Part shown: positions 8,357 to 16,564 of the stretch, piece by piece
Position numbering within the stretch: position 1 is the first letter of the stretch
Layout of the letters: every line of letters begins with the position of its first letter
From: Akkermansiaceae bacterium UBA5020
GTDB lineage: Bacteria; Verrucomicrobiota; Verrucomicrobiia; Verrucomicrobiales; DEV007
Assembly: GCA_002396885.1 (NCBI GenBank)
Contig: DGXY01000017.1
Location: 1-33,490 of the forward strand
Length of the DNA: 33,490 bases
Direction: 5' to 3'
The notes under the pieces: model-generated
Seen by the model: only the letters and a program-made list of their open reading frames with translations
What the model was told of the DNA's origin: nothing
Database searches by the model: none
Made by a program: the position numbers and the translations under genes

Positions 8357-10120
8357 TCAGGCAGCTTTCTTGGCTGGCGCGGCTTCTTCAGCCTTTGGGG
8401 ATTCTTCCTTGGGTTTCTCTTCCGACTCCGGCTTGGGGGCATCCTTGTCGGCTTTCGCTCCTTCCTTGCCGTCCTCCGACTTCTCGAAGAGCCCCTCGAT
8501 TTCGAGGATCTCGGGTTTCTCGATGAAGTGGTCGAAACTTACGTTGTACTGCGACTTGATGCGGTCGTGGGCGACGGCTGATTCCTCGCGTTTCAGCACC
8601 AGCGGCCGCTCTTCGCCGACGAGACGCACGACGTGGTATTCCTCGTGGCCTTCTTCGTGAAAGTCCCCGTGGAAGGCATCGTAGACATCCTGAAGGATGG
8701 TGATCTTCTTCCCGTTGATTTGATCCACGACGAGGTGCTTGAAAGTCTGGATGTGCGTATTCGTCGCATCTGGCAACACTTCGGTTAGGACGACCACCTC
8801 GGGACGCTCGCGGTAGATCTCGTCGTCTCCGTAGAATCCGTAGAAGTAGCGGGTGCGCAGGTCGGTGATGCTGTGCGCGGCCATCATGTTGCGGTCGAGC
8901 GGCTGGAACTGGAGCCCCGCGTAGAGCACGAAACTCGGTTGTTTGTCGTATTGCACCGCCTGGATGAGATAGGGAATGAAACGCTTGAGCGTCACGGAGG
9001 TCTTCTCGCGTTTGCCATCGCGCCAGATCTCGAGAGCCACGGTGTCGCCCGAGAATTTGCGCTCGATGATCTCGTTGAGATCGACGCGCTCGCCTTCGAT
9101 CTCGATGAATCCGTCTGAGGCGATCGGGTGACCGTCGATGGAGAGGACGACATCCTTGGTTTTCAAGACCCCACCGGCCGAGCCTGCCGCATCCGCCTGG
9201 CCCACCATGACTCCGATCCCGTCGTTGGGCAGTCCGAGAGCCCGGCGCTGGGCGGGATTGAGCAGGTTCAGGAAACTCGTCGCGAGATCGACGTAGCGAT
9301 CGTAGTCGCCGTCCTCGACGTCTTTCAGGAAACGTTCGATCACCGGCACGGGGATCATGTAACCGGTGTTCTGCGCGACGTCGCCGCTGTATCCCTGGAA
9401 GGCCACCCCGACGACCTGGTTGTTCTGCAGCACCGGACCGCCCGAGTTCCCCGGATTGATCGCGGCATCGATCTGGATGGCGAGATGGTTGTCCACCCCC
9501 GAATGGCTGTAGCCTCGGAAGTCGATTCGCGAGACGACCCCGCGCGTCACCGAAATGCGGTCGCCCCCGATGGGATAACCCACGGCGATGACGGTGGTGT
9601 TGAGTTTCGGAATCCCGCTGATGAGGAGCGGTTGAATGCCTTTGAAGCCGGCCTCGAAGTCAGCCTCGGACTCCAGCTCGAGAAGGGCGAGGTCGCAATC
9701 ATGGGCCACGTAGAGGACCCTTGCCTTGTAGGGTTCGGGATCACTCACGTTCTTGATGTAGATGAGACGGCTGTCGCTCACCACATGGGCGTTGGTGAGA
9801 AAGCGGTTCGGTCCGACGAGGAACCCGGTGCCATTGCCGCTGCCCATGCCCCCGACGTTCCACGGGACGCGATAGTTCGGCTGCTTCGTATCGACCTCGA
9901 CGCGGACGATGGCGTCGAATTCGATCTCGGAAATGTCGGTCTGCACCGATTCTGGCGGCGGCATGTCGAGCGGAGGAGCCTTTTCGGGAGCGGACGCGGC
10001 AGCCCCGGGCGGAACGAGGCGCGGACCAGGCAGAGAGCCTTGCTGGGACTGCAGGATCGGAGCAGCGAGGGCGAAACCGAGAGAGAGGACCGCGGAGGGG
10101 AGAAAACGGGGTGGGTTCAT
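8357..10120 (-). CDS. Exported DEG9-like trypsin/PDZ serine protease (DegP/HtrA family)
   Basis: A 587-residue HtrA-family protease with a signal peptide (MNPPRFLPSAVLSLGFALA). It should act in the envelope on misfolded or regulatory proteins. The triad is intact: H112 in LTNAHVV, D143 in DCDLALLEL and S226 in GNSGGPV. A PDZ domain follows (about residues 310-400), then a second PDZ-like domain of the kind found in plant DEG9/DEG2 proteins (Do-like PDZ, with the PSFVLYAGLQFQPL pattern). The last 60 residues are low-complexity, rich in Lys, Glu, Pro and Ala. The start at ATG 10120 is preferred over the upstream in-frame start at 10210 because it puts the signal peptide at the N-terminus. It lies first in a two-gene unit with the inactive paralogue. 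A candidate promoter sits 59 bases upstream, and rnpB is divergent. Confidence 0.88.
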   Translation of the reverse strand: MNPPRFLPSAVLSLGFALAAPILQSQQGSLPGPRLVPPGAAASAPEKAPPLDMPPPESVQTDISEIEFDAIVRVEVDTKQPNYRVPWNVGGMGSGNGTGFLVGPNRFLTNAHVVSDSRLIYIKNVSDPEPYKARVLYVAHDCDLALLELESEADFEAGFKGIQPLLISGIPKLNTTVIAVGYPIGGDRISVTRGVVSRIDFRGYSHSGVDNHLAIQIDAAINPGNSGGPVLQNNQVVGVAFQGYSGDVAQNTGYMIPVPVIERFLKDVEDGDYDRYVDLATSFLNLLNPAQRRALGLPNDGIGVMVGQADAAGSAGGVLKTKDVVLSIDGHPIASDGFIEIEGERVDLNEIIERKFSGDTVALEIWRDGKREKTSVTLKRFIPYLIQAVQYDKQPSFVLYAGLQFQPLDRNMMAAHSITDLRTRYFYGFYGDDEIYRERPEVVVLTEVLPDATNTHIQTFKHLVVDQINGKKITILQDVYDAFHGDFHEEGHEEYHVVRLVGEERPLVLKREESAVAHDRIKSQYNVSFDHFIEKPEILEIEGLFEKSEDGKEGAKADKDAPKPESEEKPKEESPKAEEAAPAKKAA

Positions 10121-10178
10121 AAAAAGAGGGCCCGATTGCCCGGCGAAGGCTACGCCACCACTGGAAGATCGGAGGCAA

Positions 10179-10206
10179 AGGGTAAGGTTTTGACCGGGAA
10201 AGTCAA
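10179..10206 (-). promoter_or_regulatory. Candidate promoter of the protease pair
   Basis: Read on the minus strand: TTGACT (10206-10201), 16 bases, TACCCT (10184-10179). The -35 hexamer is near-consensus and the -10 is weak. Transcription would start near 10172, leaving a leader of about 50 bases. The element resembles the rpmH promoter, sharing TTGACTTT followed by CCCG. Confidence 0.35.
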
Positions 10207-10279
10207 TCATGCCCGGTCCCGCGGGACAAGCGACCGCGAATCTTCCCGTGGCGCAAGACGGGTTCCGCGATTACCCTCT

Positions 10280-10728
10280 GGGTCTTGGAACGGGCCGGAG
10301 ATGATCGCTGCCTCCTTCGGGAGGGAGAGGAAAGTCCGGACACCACACGGCAGCATGCCCGGTGAAAGCCGGGGCGCCCGGTCGTAATGGCAGGGCGACG
10401 GAAAGTGTCGCAGAAAAGATACCGCCCTTCGAAGCTCGCAGAGCGAAGAAGGGTAAGGGTGAAATGGCGAGGTAAGAGCTCACCGCCCCGAGGGTGACCG
10501 AGGGGGCAGGAAAAACCCCATGCGGTGCAAGACAGAACAGGGTGAACGGGCCGCCGGTCCGGCCCCGCGGCTCCGGTCGCGGGATAAACCCGGGTATTAG
10601 TCGCACCCCGCTCCGGCGGGGAGGTCGCGGTTCCCAAGGGACCGAGGCTTAGAGAAATGATCGTCCGTCTGGGTCGAAGACGGCCCGGGCGAACAGAATC
10701 CGGCTTACGGTGGCCCGTTCCAAGACCC
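10280..10728 (+). ncRNA. rnpB: RNase P RNA (catalytic subunit M1), bacterial type A-like
   Basis: The RNA that cleaves 5' leaders from pre-tRNAs together with RnpA (gene at 24193-24558). The conserved cores are present in order. GAGGAAAGTCCGGAC with the following ACCACA lies near 10327-10346 (P4 5' strand, CR I). ACAGAACAGGGTGAA lies near 10532. TTAGAGAAATGATCG lies near 10649-10663. ACAGAATCCGGCTTAC is at 10693-10708 (P4 3' strand, CR V). The ends are set by an exceptionally long perfect P1 helix, 10280-10296 pairing with 10712-10728 (17 base pairs). A hairpin CCTCC-TTCG-GGAGG follows near 10311. The region matching P15-P17 seems reduced to a short GGG-ATAAA-CCC hairpin without the GGU motif. 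Total length of about 449 is within the usual range. No clear promoter or hairpin terminator was seen. Confidence 0.95.
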
Positions 10729-10803
10729 ACCAACCCTCAGCGTCTATGGCTTGTTGGCGTCCTTGCGAGGGTGGCGTGATTGCCCGAAGGAGGGGCAACA
10801 CGG

Positions 10804-12531
10804 ATGCGAAAAGACAGTATGGAGCGAACCAGGCCGCCCTCGGGACGGTCGGGAGGTGATGATTTTCCGCGAGGACTCGCTGGAATCCTGCTCCTCGTGA
10901 CGACGACGCTCGCCTCGTGCTCACCGCAGCTCTATCAATCCCGCGCCGACCGCGAGGCCTACACGATCCTCTTTGAAAAATCGACCGGGGTCGAAAACGT
11001 CGAGCCCGAGGAGTTGCCCCTCGCGACGCCCCCCGCCCCCGATCTTTCGAAGCTCTTGCCGAGACCGAAAAGCGACGAGTTTCTCGGTGAATTCGCCACT
11101 TACGAAGTCGGGGCGAAAGTGCTCAACCTCGACGAGGCGCTCGACAATGGGATCCACCACAGCCGCGAGTATCAGAGCGCGAAGGAAAATCTCTATCTCT
11201 CGGCCCTTGACCTGACCCTCGCGAGGCATCGCCTCGCCCCGATCTTCCATGCCGGCGGCAGCGGCACACGGGCCACGGATTCTCGCACCTTCAAACTCGA
11301 AGAGGGCATGACGGAGATCGTCGCGACGAACACTTTCTCGCGCACGCAGTCGGCCGGTTTCAACTGGCTCTTCAAGACCGGAGCACGGCTCTCGACCGAC
11401 TTCACCCAGGATTTCCTGCGGATCATGACGGGGAACCAGTCGGTCAACGAATCCGATCTCGCGGTCTCGCTTGTGCAACCGCTCCTGCAGGGAGGCGGCA
11501 CCGCCGTCACCCTGGAGGCCCTCACGCAGGAAGAGCGGAACGTGCTCTACGACCTCCGCGACTTCGCCGATTTCCGCCGCTCCTTCATCGTCGATCTCGT
11601 GAGCGACTATTACGGAGTCCTGCGGGCACGCGACCTCGTGAAAAACAACTTCGTCGCCTACCAAGGTTTCGTCAAAAACGTCAAACGCGAGGAAGCGCTC
11701 GCCGAAGAAGACCGGCGCACCCAGAACCAACTCGGCCGCTTGCGCCAGGCAAAACTGCAATCCGAGAGCCGTTGGATCGACGCTATCCGTCTTTATCTCG
11801 CCCGCCTCGATGAATTCAAGATCACCCTCGGCATCCCGGTCGACAGCAAGATCGTCCTCGATGATCGCGAACTCCAGAAGCTCACCATCGACGATCCCGG
11901 GATCACGCGCGAAGAAACGGTCGAGATTGCCCTCGTCACCCGACCCGATCTCGCCACCGCCTCCGATCTCGTCGTCGATGCGGAGCGACGCATCAAAGTC
12001 GCGCAAAACGGACTTCTCCCCAAACTTGACGTCGCCCTCGATTACAACGCCACGAGCGAGCCCGCCGATACCACTCCCGCGATCAACTGGGAACGCCGCC
12101 GTTGGGCCGGGTCCCTTGATCTCGATCTGCCCCTCGACCGCAAGGCCGAGCGCAACATCTACCGGGCCACGCTCATCGAAGTGGAACGGGCGAAACGTGC
12201 CGAAGAACTCGCACGTGATCGCGCCCGTCTTGAACTCTACGACTCGTGGCGAGCCCTCGAACAGGAGCGCCTCAGCTTCGACATCGCCGAGCAGGGCGTC
12301 GCCCTGGCCGCCCGCCGCTTGGAGGAACAGCTACTGCTGGGTGAGCTCGGACGGGGTGAAGCCCGCGACCTCGTCGATGCCCAGGAAGACCTCGTCGATG
12401 CGCAGAACCAGCGCACCGCCACCTTGATTGATCATACCTTGGCACGTTTGCGCCTTTGGAGGGACATGGGCATCCTGTATGTTAAGCCAGATGGTTCCTG
12501 GGCCGAAAATCTCGAAAACGAGACTCGGTGA
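10804..12531 (+). CDS. TolC-family outer-membrane efflux lipoprotein
   Basis: A 575-residue outer-membrane factor of the TolC/OprM family, forming the exit duct of a tripartite pump. The N-terminus has a hydrophobic signal ending in LAS-Cys39, a lipobox, so the mature protein should be lipid-anchored. The rest shows two halves of long amphipathic helices typical of the OEP repeats (for example residues 275-340 and 470-545), rich in Arg, Glu, Leu and Ala. ATG 10804 is chosen because a strong AAGGAGGGG lies 8 bases upstream, one of the few clear Shine-Dalgarno sites in this window. An in-frame TTG at 10780 is less likely. It is first in a four-gene unit with the membrane fusion protein, ATPase and permease, and follows rnpB by 75 bases. 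It is longer than E. coli TolC (493 residues). Confidence 0.85.
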   Translation: MRKDSMERTRPPSGRSGGDDFPRGLAGILLLVTTTLASCSPQLYQSRADREAYTILFEKSTGVENVEPEELPLATPPAPDLSKLLPRPKSDEFLGEFATYEVGAKVLNLDEALDNGIHHSREYQSAKENLYLSALDLTLARHRLAPIFHAGGSGTRATDSRTFKLEEGMTEIVATNTFSRTQSAGFNWLFKTGARLSTDFTQDFLRIMTGNQSVNESDLAVSLVQPLLQGGGTAVTLEALTQEERNVLYDLRDFADFRRSFIVDLVSDYYGVLRARDLVKNNFVAYQGFVKNVKREEALAEEDRRTQNQLGRLRQAKLQSESRWIDAIRLYLARLDEFKITLGIPVDSKIVLDDRELQKLTIDDPGITREETVEIALVTRPDLATASDLVVDAERRIKVAQNGLLPKLDVALDYNATSEPADTTPAINWERRRWAGSLDLDLPLDRKAERNIYRATLIEVERAKRAEELARDRARLELYDSWRALEQERLSFDIAEQGVALAARRLEEQLLLGELGRGEARDLVDAQEDLVDAQNQRTATLIDHTLARLRLWRDMGILYVKPDGSWAENLENETR

Positions 12532-12548
12532 GGATCCTCCCCGAAGGT

Positions 12549-14378
12549 ATGAAAAAATGGATCATCACGGGCGCGATGCTGGCAGTCCTGATCGCGACGG
12601 TCGTTTTCTTCCGCGGCGCCGGCGATCAGAACAAGGGCGTCGATGACATGCCCGTAGCGGTGGCCCTGCGCGGCGACCTCGTCATTGATGTCCTCGAGGG
12701 TGGTAACATCCAGGCGCTGAATTTCCTCGAATTCCGCAATGAGGTGAAGCTGCCTAATGGGATCAAGATTCTCGAGATCATCGAGGAGGGTTATTATGTG
12801 AACGAGGAAGATGTCGCCAAGGGCAAGGTGCTCGTGCGGCTCGACCAGTCGGAGTTGGAAGAGGAGATCGTCGATCACGATGTCGAATTCCAACAGACCG
12901 ACGCCCTCTACGCCGAGGCCAAACAGAACATCGAGATCCAGGAGAGCGAGGCTCTCAGCGAGATCAAGGCGGCACGTCAGGCCTTGCGTTTCGCCCTGCT
13001 CGACTTCCAGAAATTCGTCGGAGCCGAAGCCGCCCAGGTGACCCTCAAGAAGCTCGGGCTCCCCTTTGACAACGACTCGCTCGCCTCCTACGAGAAAGAG
13101 GCCACCGATCTCATCGTGAAGGCCTTCGACGCGCAGAAGTCGAACGGCTCGGAAGAGGAGAGCGACGATTCCAACGTCGCGTCTTTCGCTCTCGTCGCCA
13201 ACGACAGTCTCGCAGCGAACGTGAACTTCGGCACCTTTCTGAAAGAGGAAGTCCTCGGAGACGGCGAGGCCGAGCAAACGATCCGCCGCATGCGCGACGA
13301 GGCACTTCTCGCCTCTTCCGAACTCTCCGTGGTCGAGGAGTCGGTCGAGGGAGCGAAACGGCTCCGCGAGCGCGAATTCATCACCAAACAAACCCTTGAG
13401 AACGAGCTCGTCGGCCTCGACAAGGCCCGCCTCGCGCTGCAACGCAGCGAGACCGAACTCGAACTCTTCCGCGACTATGAGTTCCCCAAGGAGGCGGAAA
13501 AAATGCTCTCGCTCTACGAGGAGGCACTTCTCGCGCTCATTCGCACGAAGCGGGAGAAGCTCGCCCTCATGTCGCAAATCTACGCGAAGTATCGCACCGT
13601 GAAGCGCCGCTACGAACTCGAACTGAAAAAGCGCGAGAACCTCGAGGAACAGCTCGCGAGTTGCATCATCCGAGCCAGCCAGGTCGGACTCGTCGCCTAC
13701 GGGGGGGCGAACACCGACTATTATACCTCCCGCTACTACGAGGGCATCAGTTCGGGAGCAACCCTCAAGGTCGGCCAGCCCATCATCACCATCCCTGACA
13801 TGTCGAAACTCGGTGTCGAGGTGAAGATCCACGAGTCGCACATCAAGAAGATCGAGCTCGGTCAAAAGGTTTACATTACCGCCGAGTCCGTCCCTGACAA
13901 AATCCTCCAAGGCCGCATCGCGAAGGTGGCGGTGCTTCCAGACTCCAACGCATCGCGCTACAATCCCTCGTTGAAAGTCTACCCTGCCACCGTCGAGATC
14001 GAAGGGACGCACGAGTTCCTCAAGCCCGGCATGAGCGCGAAGGTCGAAGTCATCGTCGATGAACTCAAGAACGTCACCTACGTCCCGGTGCAGTCGGTCT
14101 TTGTCGAAAATGGCGAGCACTTCGTCTTCCGCAAGACCCTCACAGGATACGACCGTCAGATCGTCGAGATCGGCGCGCACAACAATGACTTCATTGAATT
14201 GCGCAAGGGCCTCGAGGAGGGTGACGAGGTCTTCCTCAAAATGCCTGAAGACTACGAGCCCGCCCAGGTCGACAAGGCCCGCCTCGCCCGCCGTCCCCCG
14301 CCCAGAGGCAACGACGAGAGCGACGAGGCTACCGCCGCGAACGAAGAGCCAAAACCACGCTCGGACAAGAACGCCTGA
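12549..14378 (+). CDS. Membrane fusion protein (HlyD/MacA family) with enlarged hairpin domain
   Basis: A 609-residue periplasmic adaptor that should link the ABC permease to the TolC-like duct. It has a single N-terminal membrane anchor (residues 3-22). The first half of the barrel-sandwich domain follows (about 35-100), then long alpha-helical hairpin segments (about 105-155 and 250-375). The second lipoyl half and beta-barrel come next (about 375-480, including IPDMSKLGVEVKIHESHIKKI), then a membrane-proximal domain (FLKPGMSAKVEVIVDELKN to about 575) and a charged tail. Typical MacA proteins have about 370 residues. The excess is mainly an acidic block of about 100 residues (155-250) splitting the hairpin, plus the tail. 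ATG 12549 is preferred; an alternative GTG at 12528 overlaps the previous stop. Gap to the upstream gene is 17 bases. Confidence 0.83.
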   Translation: MKKWIITGAMLAVLIATVVFFRGAGDQNKGVDDMPVAVALRGDLVIDVLEGGNIQALNFLEFRNEVKLPNGIKILEIIEEGYYVNEEDVAKGKVLVRLDQSELEEEIVDHDVEFQQTDALYAEAKQNIEIQESEALSEIKAARQALRFALLDFQKFVGAEAAQVTLKKLGLPFDNDSLASYEKEATDLIVKAFDAQKSNGSEEESDDSNVASFALVANDSLAANVNFGTFLKEEVLGDGEAEQTIRRMRDEALLASSELSVVEESVEGAKRLREREFITKQTLENELVGLDKARLALQRSETELELFRDYEFPKEAEKMLSLYEEALLALIRTKREKLALMSQIYAKYRTVKRRYELELKKRENLEEQLASCIIRASQVGLVAYGGANTDYYTSRYYEGISSGATLKVGQPIITIPDMSKLGVEVKIHESHIKKIELGQKVYITAESVPDKILQGRIAKVAVLPDSNASRYNPSLKVYPATVEIEGTHEFLKPGMSAKVEVIVDELKNVTYVPVQSVFVENGEHFVFRKTLTGYDRQIVEIGAHNNDFIELRKGLEEGDEVFLKMPEDYEPAQVDKARLARRPPPRGNDESDEATAANEEPKPRSDKNA

Positions 14379-14422
14379 TGCGGGAGCGGCGTCGATGACA
14401 CCGCCTCACGTTCCCGATTCCC

Positions 14423-15139
14423 ATGGCTTCTCCACCCACAAGCGAGCCTGTCATCGAGCTCCGAGGGGTCGAGAAGCATTACCAAATGGGCGACACCCTC
14501 GTGAAGGCGCTCCAGGGCGTCGATCTGAAAATCTTTCCCGGCGACTACATCTCCATCCTCGGTCCCTCGGGATGCGGCAAGTCGACGATGCTCAATATCC
14601 TCGGCTGTCTCGACCAACCCTCGGTCGGCCAATACCTCCTCGACGGGCTCGATGTCTCGAAACTCTCCGACGACGACCTCTCCCAGGTGCGAGGAAAAAA
14701 GCTCGGCTTCATCTTCCAGAGTTACAACCTCATCCAACAGCTCACCGTGGTGGAGAACATCGAGGTGCCGCTCTACTACCAGGGTGTTTCCGAAAAGGAG
14801 AGTCGCGAGATCGCGGTCGAACTGGCGACCCGGGTCGGTCTCGGCAAGCGCCTCGACCATCGCCCCACCGAACTGTCCGGTGGCCAGCAGCAGCGCGTCG
14901 CGATCGCGCGAGCGCTCTCGAACAATCCCTCCGTGATCCTCGCCGACGAAGCCACCGGCAACCTCGATTCAAAGTCGGGCGGAGACATCCTCGAGATCTT
15001 CGACCGGCTCAACGCGGAGGGAAAAACGCTCATTCTCATCACCCATGACGAGGCCATGTCGCAGCGCACCTCGCGCACCATCCGGCTGAAGGACGGAGAG
15101 ATCGCCTCGGATAGACGAAGGGAGGAAAAGGTGCCATGA
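14423..15139 (+). CDS. ABC transporter ATPase, LolD/MacB type
   Basis: A 238-residue nucleotide-binding subunit that should power the adjacent MacB-type permease. All motifs are intact: Walker A GPSGCGKST, Q-loop FQSYNLI, signature LSGGQQQR, Walker B VILADEATGNLD and switch His in ITHD. Length and the DEATGNLD D-loop place it in the LolD/MacB/FtsE group, whose transporters act mechanically on periplasmic partners rather than passing substrate across the inner membrane. The stop codon overlaps the permease start by four bases (ATGA at 15136-15139), indicating translational coupling. The start follows a pyrimidine-rich stretch and has no Shine-Dalgarno sequence. In E. coli MacB this domain is fused to the permease; here it is separate. 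Confidence 0.93.
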   Translation: MASPPTSEPVIELRGVEKHYQMGDTLVKALQGVDLKIFPGDYISILGPSGCGKSTMLNILGCLDQPSVGQYLLDGLDVSKLSDDDLSQVRGKKLGFIFQSYNLIQQLTVVENIEVPLYYQGVSEKESREIAVELATRVGLGKRLDHRPTELSGGQQQRVAIARALSNNPSVILADEATGNLDSKSGGDILEIFDRLNAEGKTLILITHDEAMSQRTSRTIRLKDGEIASDRRREEKVP

Positions 15140-16461
15140 TCCAGCATTCCCTCCTTCGCGAGTTTTCGCTCTTCCGCCTGAAGCGCTCGGTCCTGCTCGG
15201 GATCAAGAGCCTTTGGATGCACAAGCTACGCTCGCTCCTCACCGCGATGGGGATCGTCTTCGGGGTCTGCTCGGTCATCGCCATGCTCGCGATCGGGGAG
15301 GGCGCGAGCCACGAGGCGCAACAGCAGATCAAGGAACTCGGCAGTCAGAATGTCATCCTCCGTTCCGTGAAGGCGACCGACGCGACCACCGCCGGCGAGC
15401 AGGAGCGATCGCTCATCCTCGAATACGGCCTCACCTACCGCGACATCGCGCAGATTCAGGCGACCGTTCCCGGCGTGCTCGTGACCATCCCCGCGCGCGA
15501 GGTGAAGGACTTCATCTGGAATGAATCGCGCAGCATCGACAGCTCCACCCTCGGCACGGTGCCGTGGTTCCCCGAGATGCGGAATCGCTCCGTGGTTCGC
15601 GGCCGCTTTTTTACCGAGATCGAGATGAATACGCGCGCTCCGGTCTGCATCCTCTCAAAGAGTCTCGCCCGTCATCTCTTTCCGCTGAGCGAACCCATCG
15701 GCGATACCGTGCGGATCCAGTCGAGCTACTTTCGCGTCATCGGTGTGATCGCGGACGACCCGGCCACCGCCTCGGCCGAATCAGAGGACAAGAATGGACG
15801 CGCCGACCCCAACCAAGGTGCCGGAATGGAGATGCTCATCCCGATCTCCACGCTCGAGGATCATTTCGGCGAGGTGCTTTTCAAATACCGATCCGGAAGC
15901 TTTGAGGCGGAGAAGGTCGAACTCCACGAGGTGACCGTGCGCATCGACGAACCCGAGAGCGTCATGCCTGCCTCCCAGGCGATCCGCCACCTCCTCGAGC
16001 GGAATCACAAGAAGGTCGATTACGAAATGATCGTGCCGCTCGATCTCCTCCGCCGCGCCGAGCGGACCAAGCAGATCTTCAACATCGTCCTCGGCTCGAT
16101 CGCTGCGATCTCCCTCCTTGTCGGCGGGATCGGGATCATGAATATCATGCTCGCCACCGTTACCGAGCGCACCCGCGAGATCGGGATCCGCCGCGCCCTC
16201 GGGGCGAAGAAAAAGGACATCGTCGTGCAGTTTCTCATCGAAACGGTGATGCTCTCGGGCGCGGGAGGGGTCATCGGCGTGGCCCTCGGGCTCGCCATCC
16301 CGCTCGTCATCACTCACTTCGCCGAGATGGTGACCATCATCGAATTCTGGGCTCCCGCCCTCGCTTTCTCCATCTCCGTCATCACTGGCGTGCTCTTCGG
16401 GATCTACCCCGCCTTCCGCGCCGCTGGGATGAATCCCGTCGAGGCCCTGCGCCACGAGTAG
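15136..16461 (+). CDS. MacB-type ABC permease with FtsX domain
   Basis: A 441-residue inner-membrane protein with the MacB layout. There is one N-terminal membrane segment (about residues 34-52, LLTAMGIVFGVCSVIAMLAI), a large periplasmic MacB_PCD domain (about 55-300), then three C-terminal membrane segments forming the FtsX domain. The cytoplasmic coupling region TERTREIGIRRALGAKK between segments two and three is the family hallmark. With the preceding ATPase, the membrane fusion protein and the outer-membrane factor it forms a complete MacAB-TolC-like assembly. Substrates of such pumps include macrolides, peptides, siderophores and lipopeptides, and the sequence does not say which. A GGGAGG lies about 10 bases before the ATG. 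The gene ends 9 bases before a strong terminator. Confidence 0.92.
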   Translation: MIQHSLLREFSLFRLKRSVLLGIKSLWMHKLRSLLTAMGIVFGVCSVIAMLAIGEGASHEAQQQIKELGSQNVILRSVKATDATTAGEQERSLILEYGLTYRDIAQIQATVPGVLVTIPAREVKDFIWNESRSIDSSTLGTVPWFPEMRNRSVVRGRFFTEIEMNTRAPVCILSKSLARHLFPLSEPIGDTVRIQSSYFRVIGVIADDPATASAESEDKNGRADPNQGAGMEMLIPISTLEDHFGEVLFKYRSGSFEAEKVELHEVTVRIDEPESVMPASQAIRHLLERNHKKVDYEMIVPLDLLRRAERTKQIFNIVLGSIAAISLLVGGIGIMNIMLATVTERTREIGIRRALGAKKKDIVVQFLIETVMLSGAGGVIGVALGLAIPLVITHFAEMVTIIEFWAPALAFSISVITGVLFGIYPAFRAAGMNPVEALRHE

Positions 16462-16470
16462 TGGAACGAA

Positions 16471-16497
16471 AAAAGCCCGGCCGACGGCCGGGCTTTT
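16471..16497. terminator. Bidirectional intrinsic terminator
   Basis: A perfect inverted repeat, AAAAGCCCGGCC, loop GAC (16483-16485), GGCCGGGCTTTT. It gives a GC-rich stem flanked by A-run and T-run, so it can stop transcription of the efflux operon from the left and of the gene that would read through from the right. It lies between two converging genes. Confidence 0.92.
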
Positions 16498-16564
16498 CGT
16501 TGCTTGCTGTTGCTTTGTCAGGATCAAGCCGAGGCTTTTTCCTTCTCCGCCGCTTCGGACGTTT

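Noticed and set aside
8313..8359. Frameshift splitting one protease gene into two
   Set aside because: The second gene has its own signal peptide, trypsin-like and PDZ domains, so it is a full paralogue and not a fragment.
10203..10733. Minus-strand open frames across the rnpB locus
   Set aside because: The sequence is explained by RNase P RNA cores and the P1 helix; the translated products have no family resemblance.
10729..10803. A terminator after rnpB
   Set aside because: No GC-rich stem followed by a T-run could be drawn; rnpB may be processed from a longer transcript or end otherwise.
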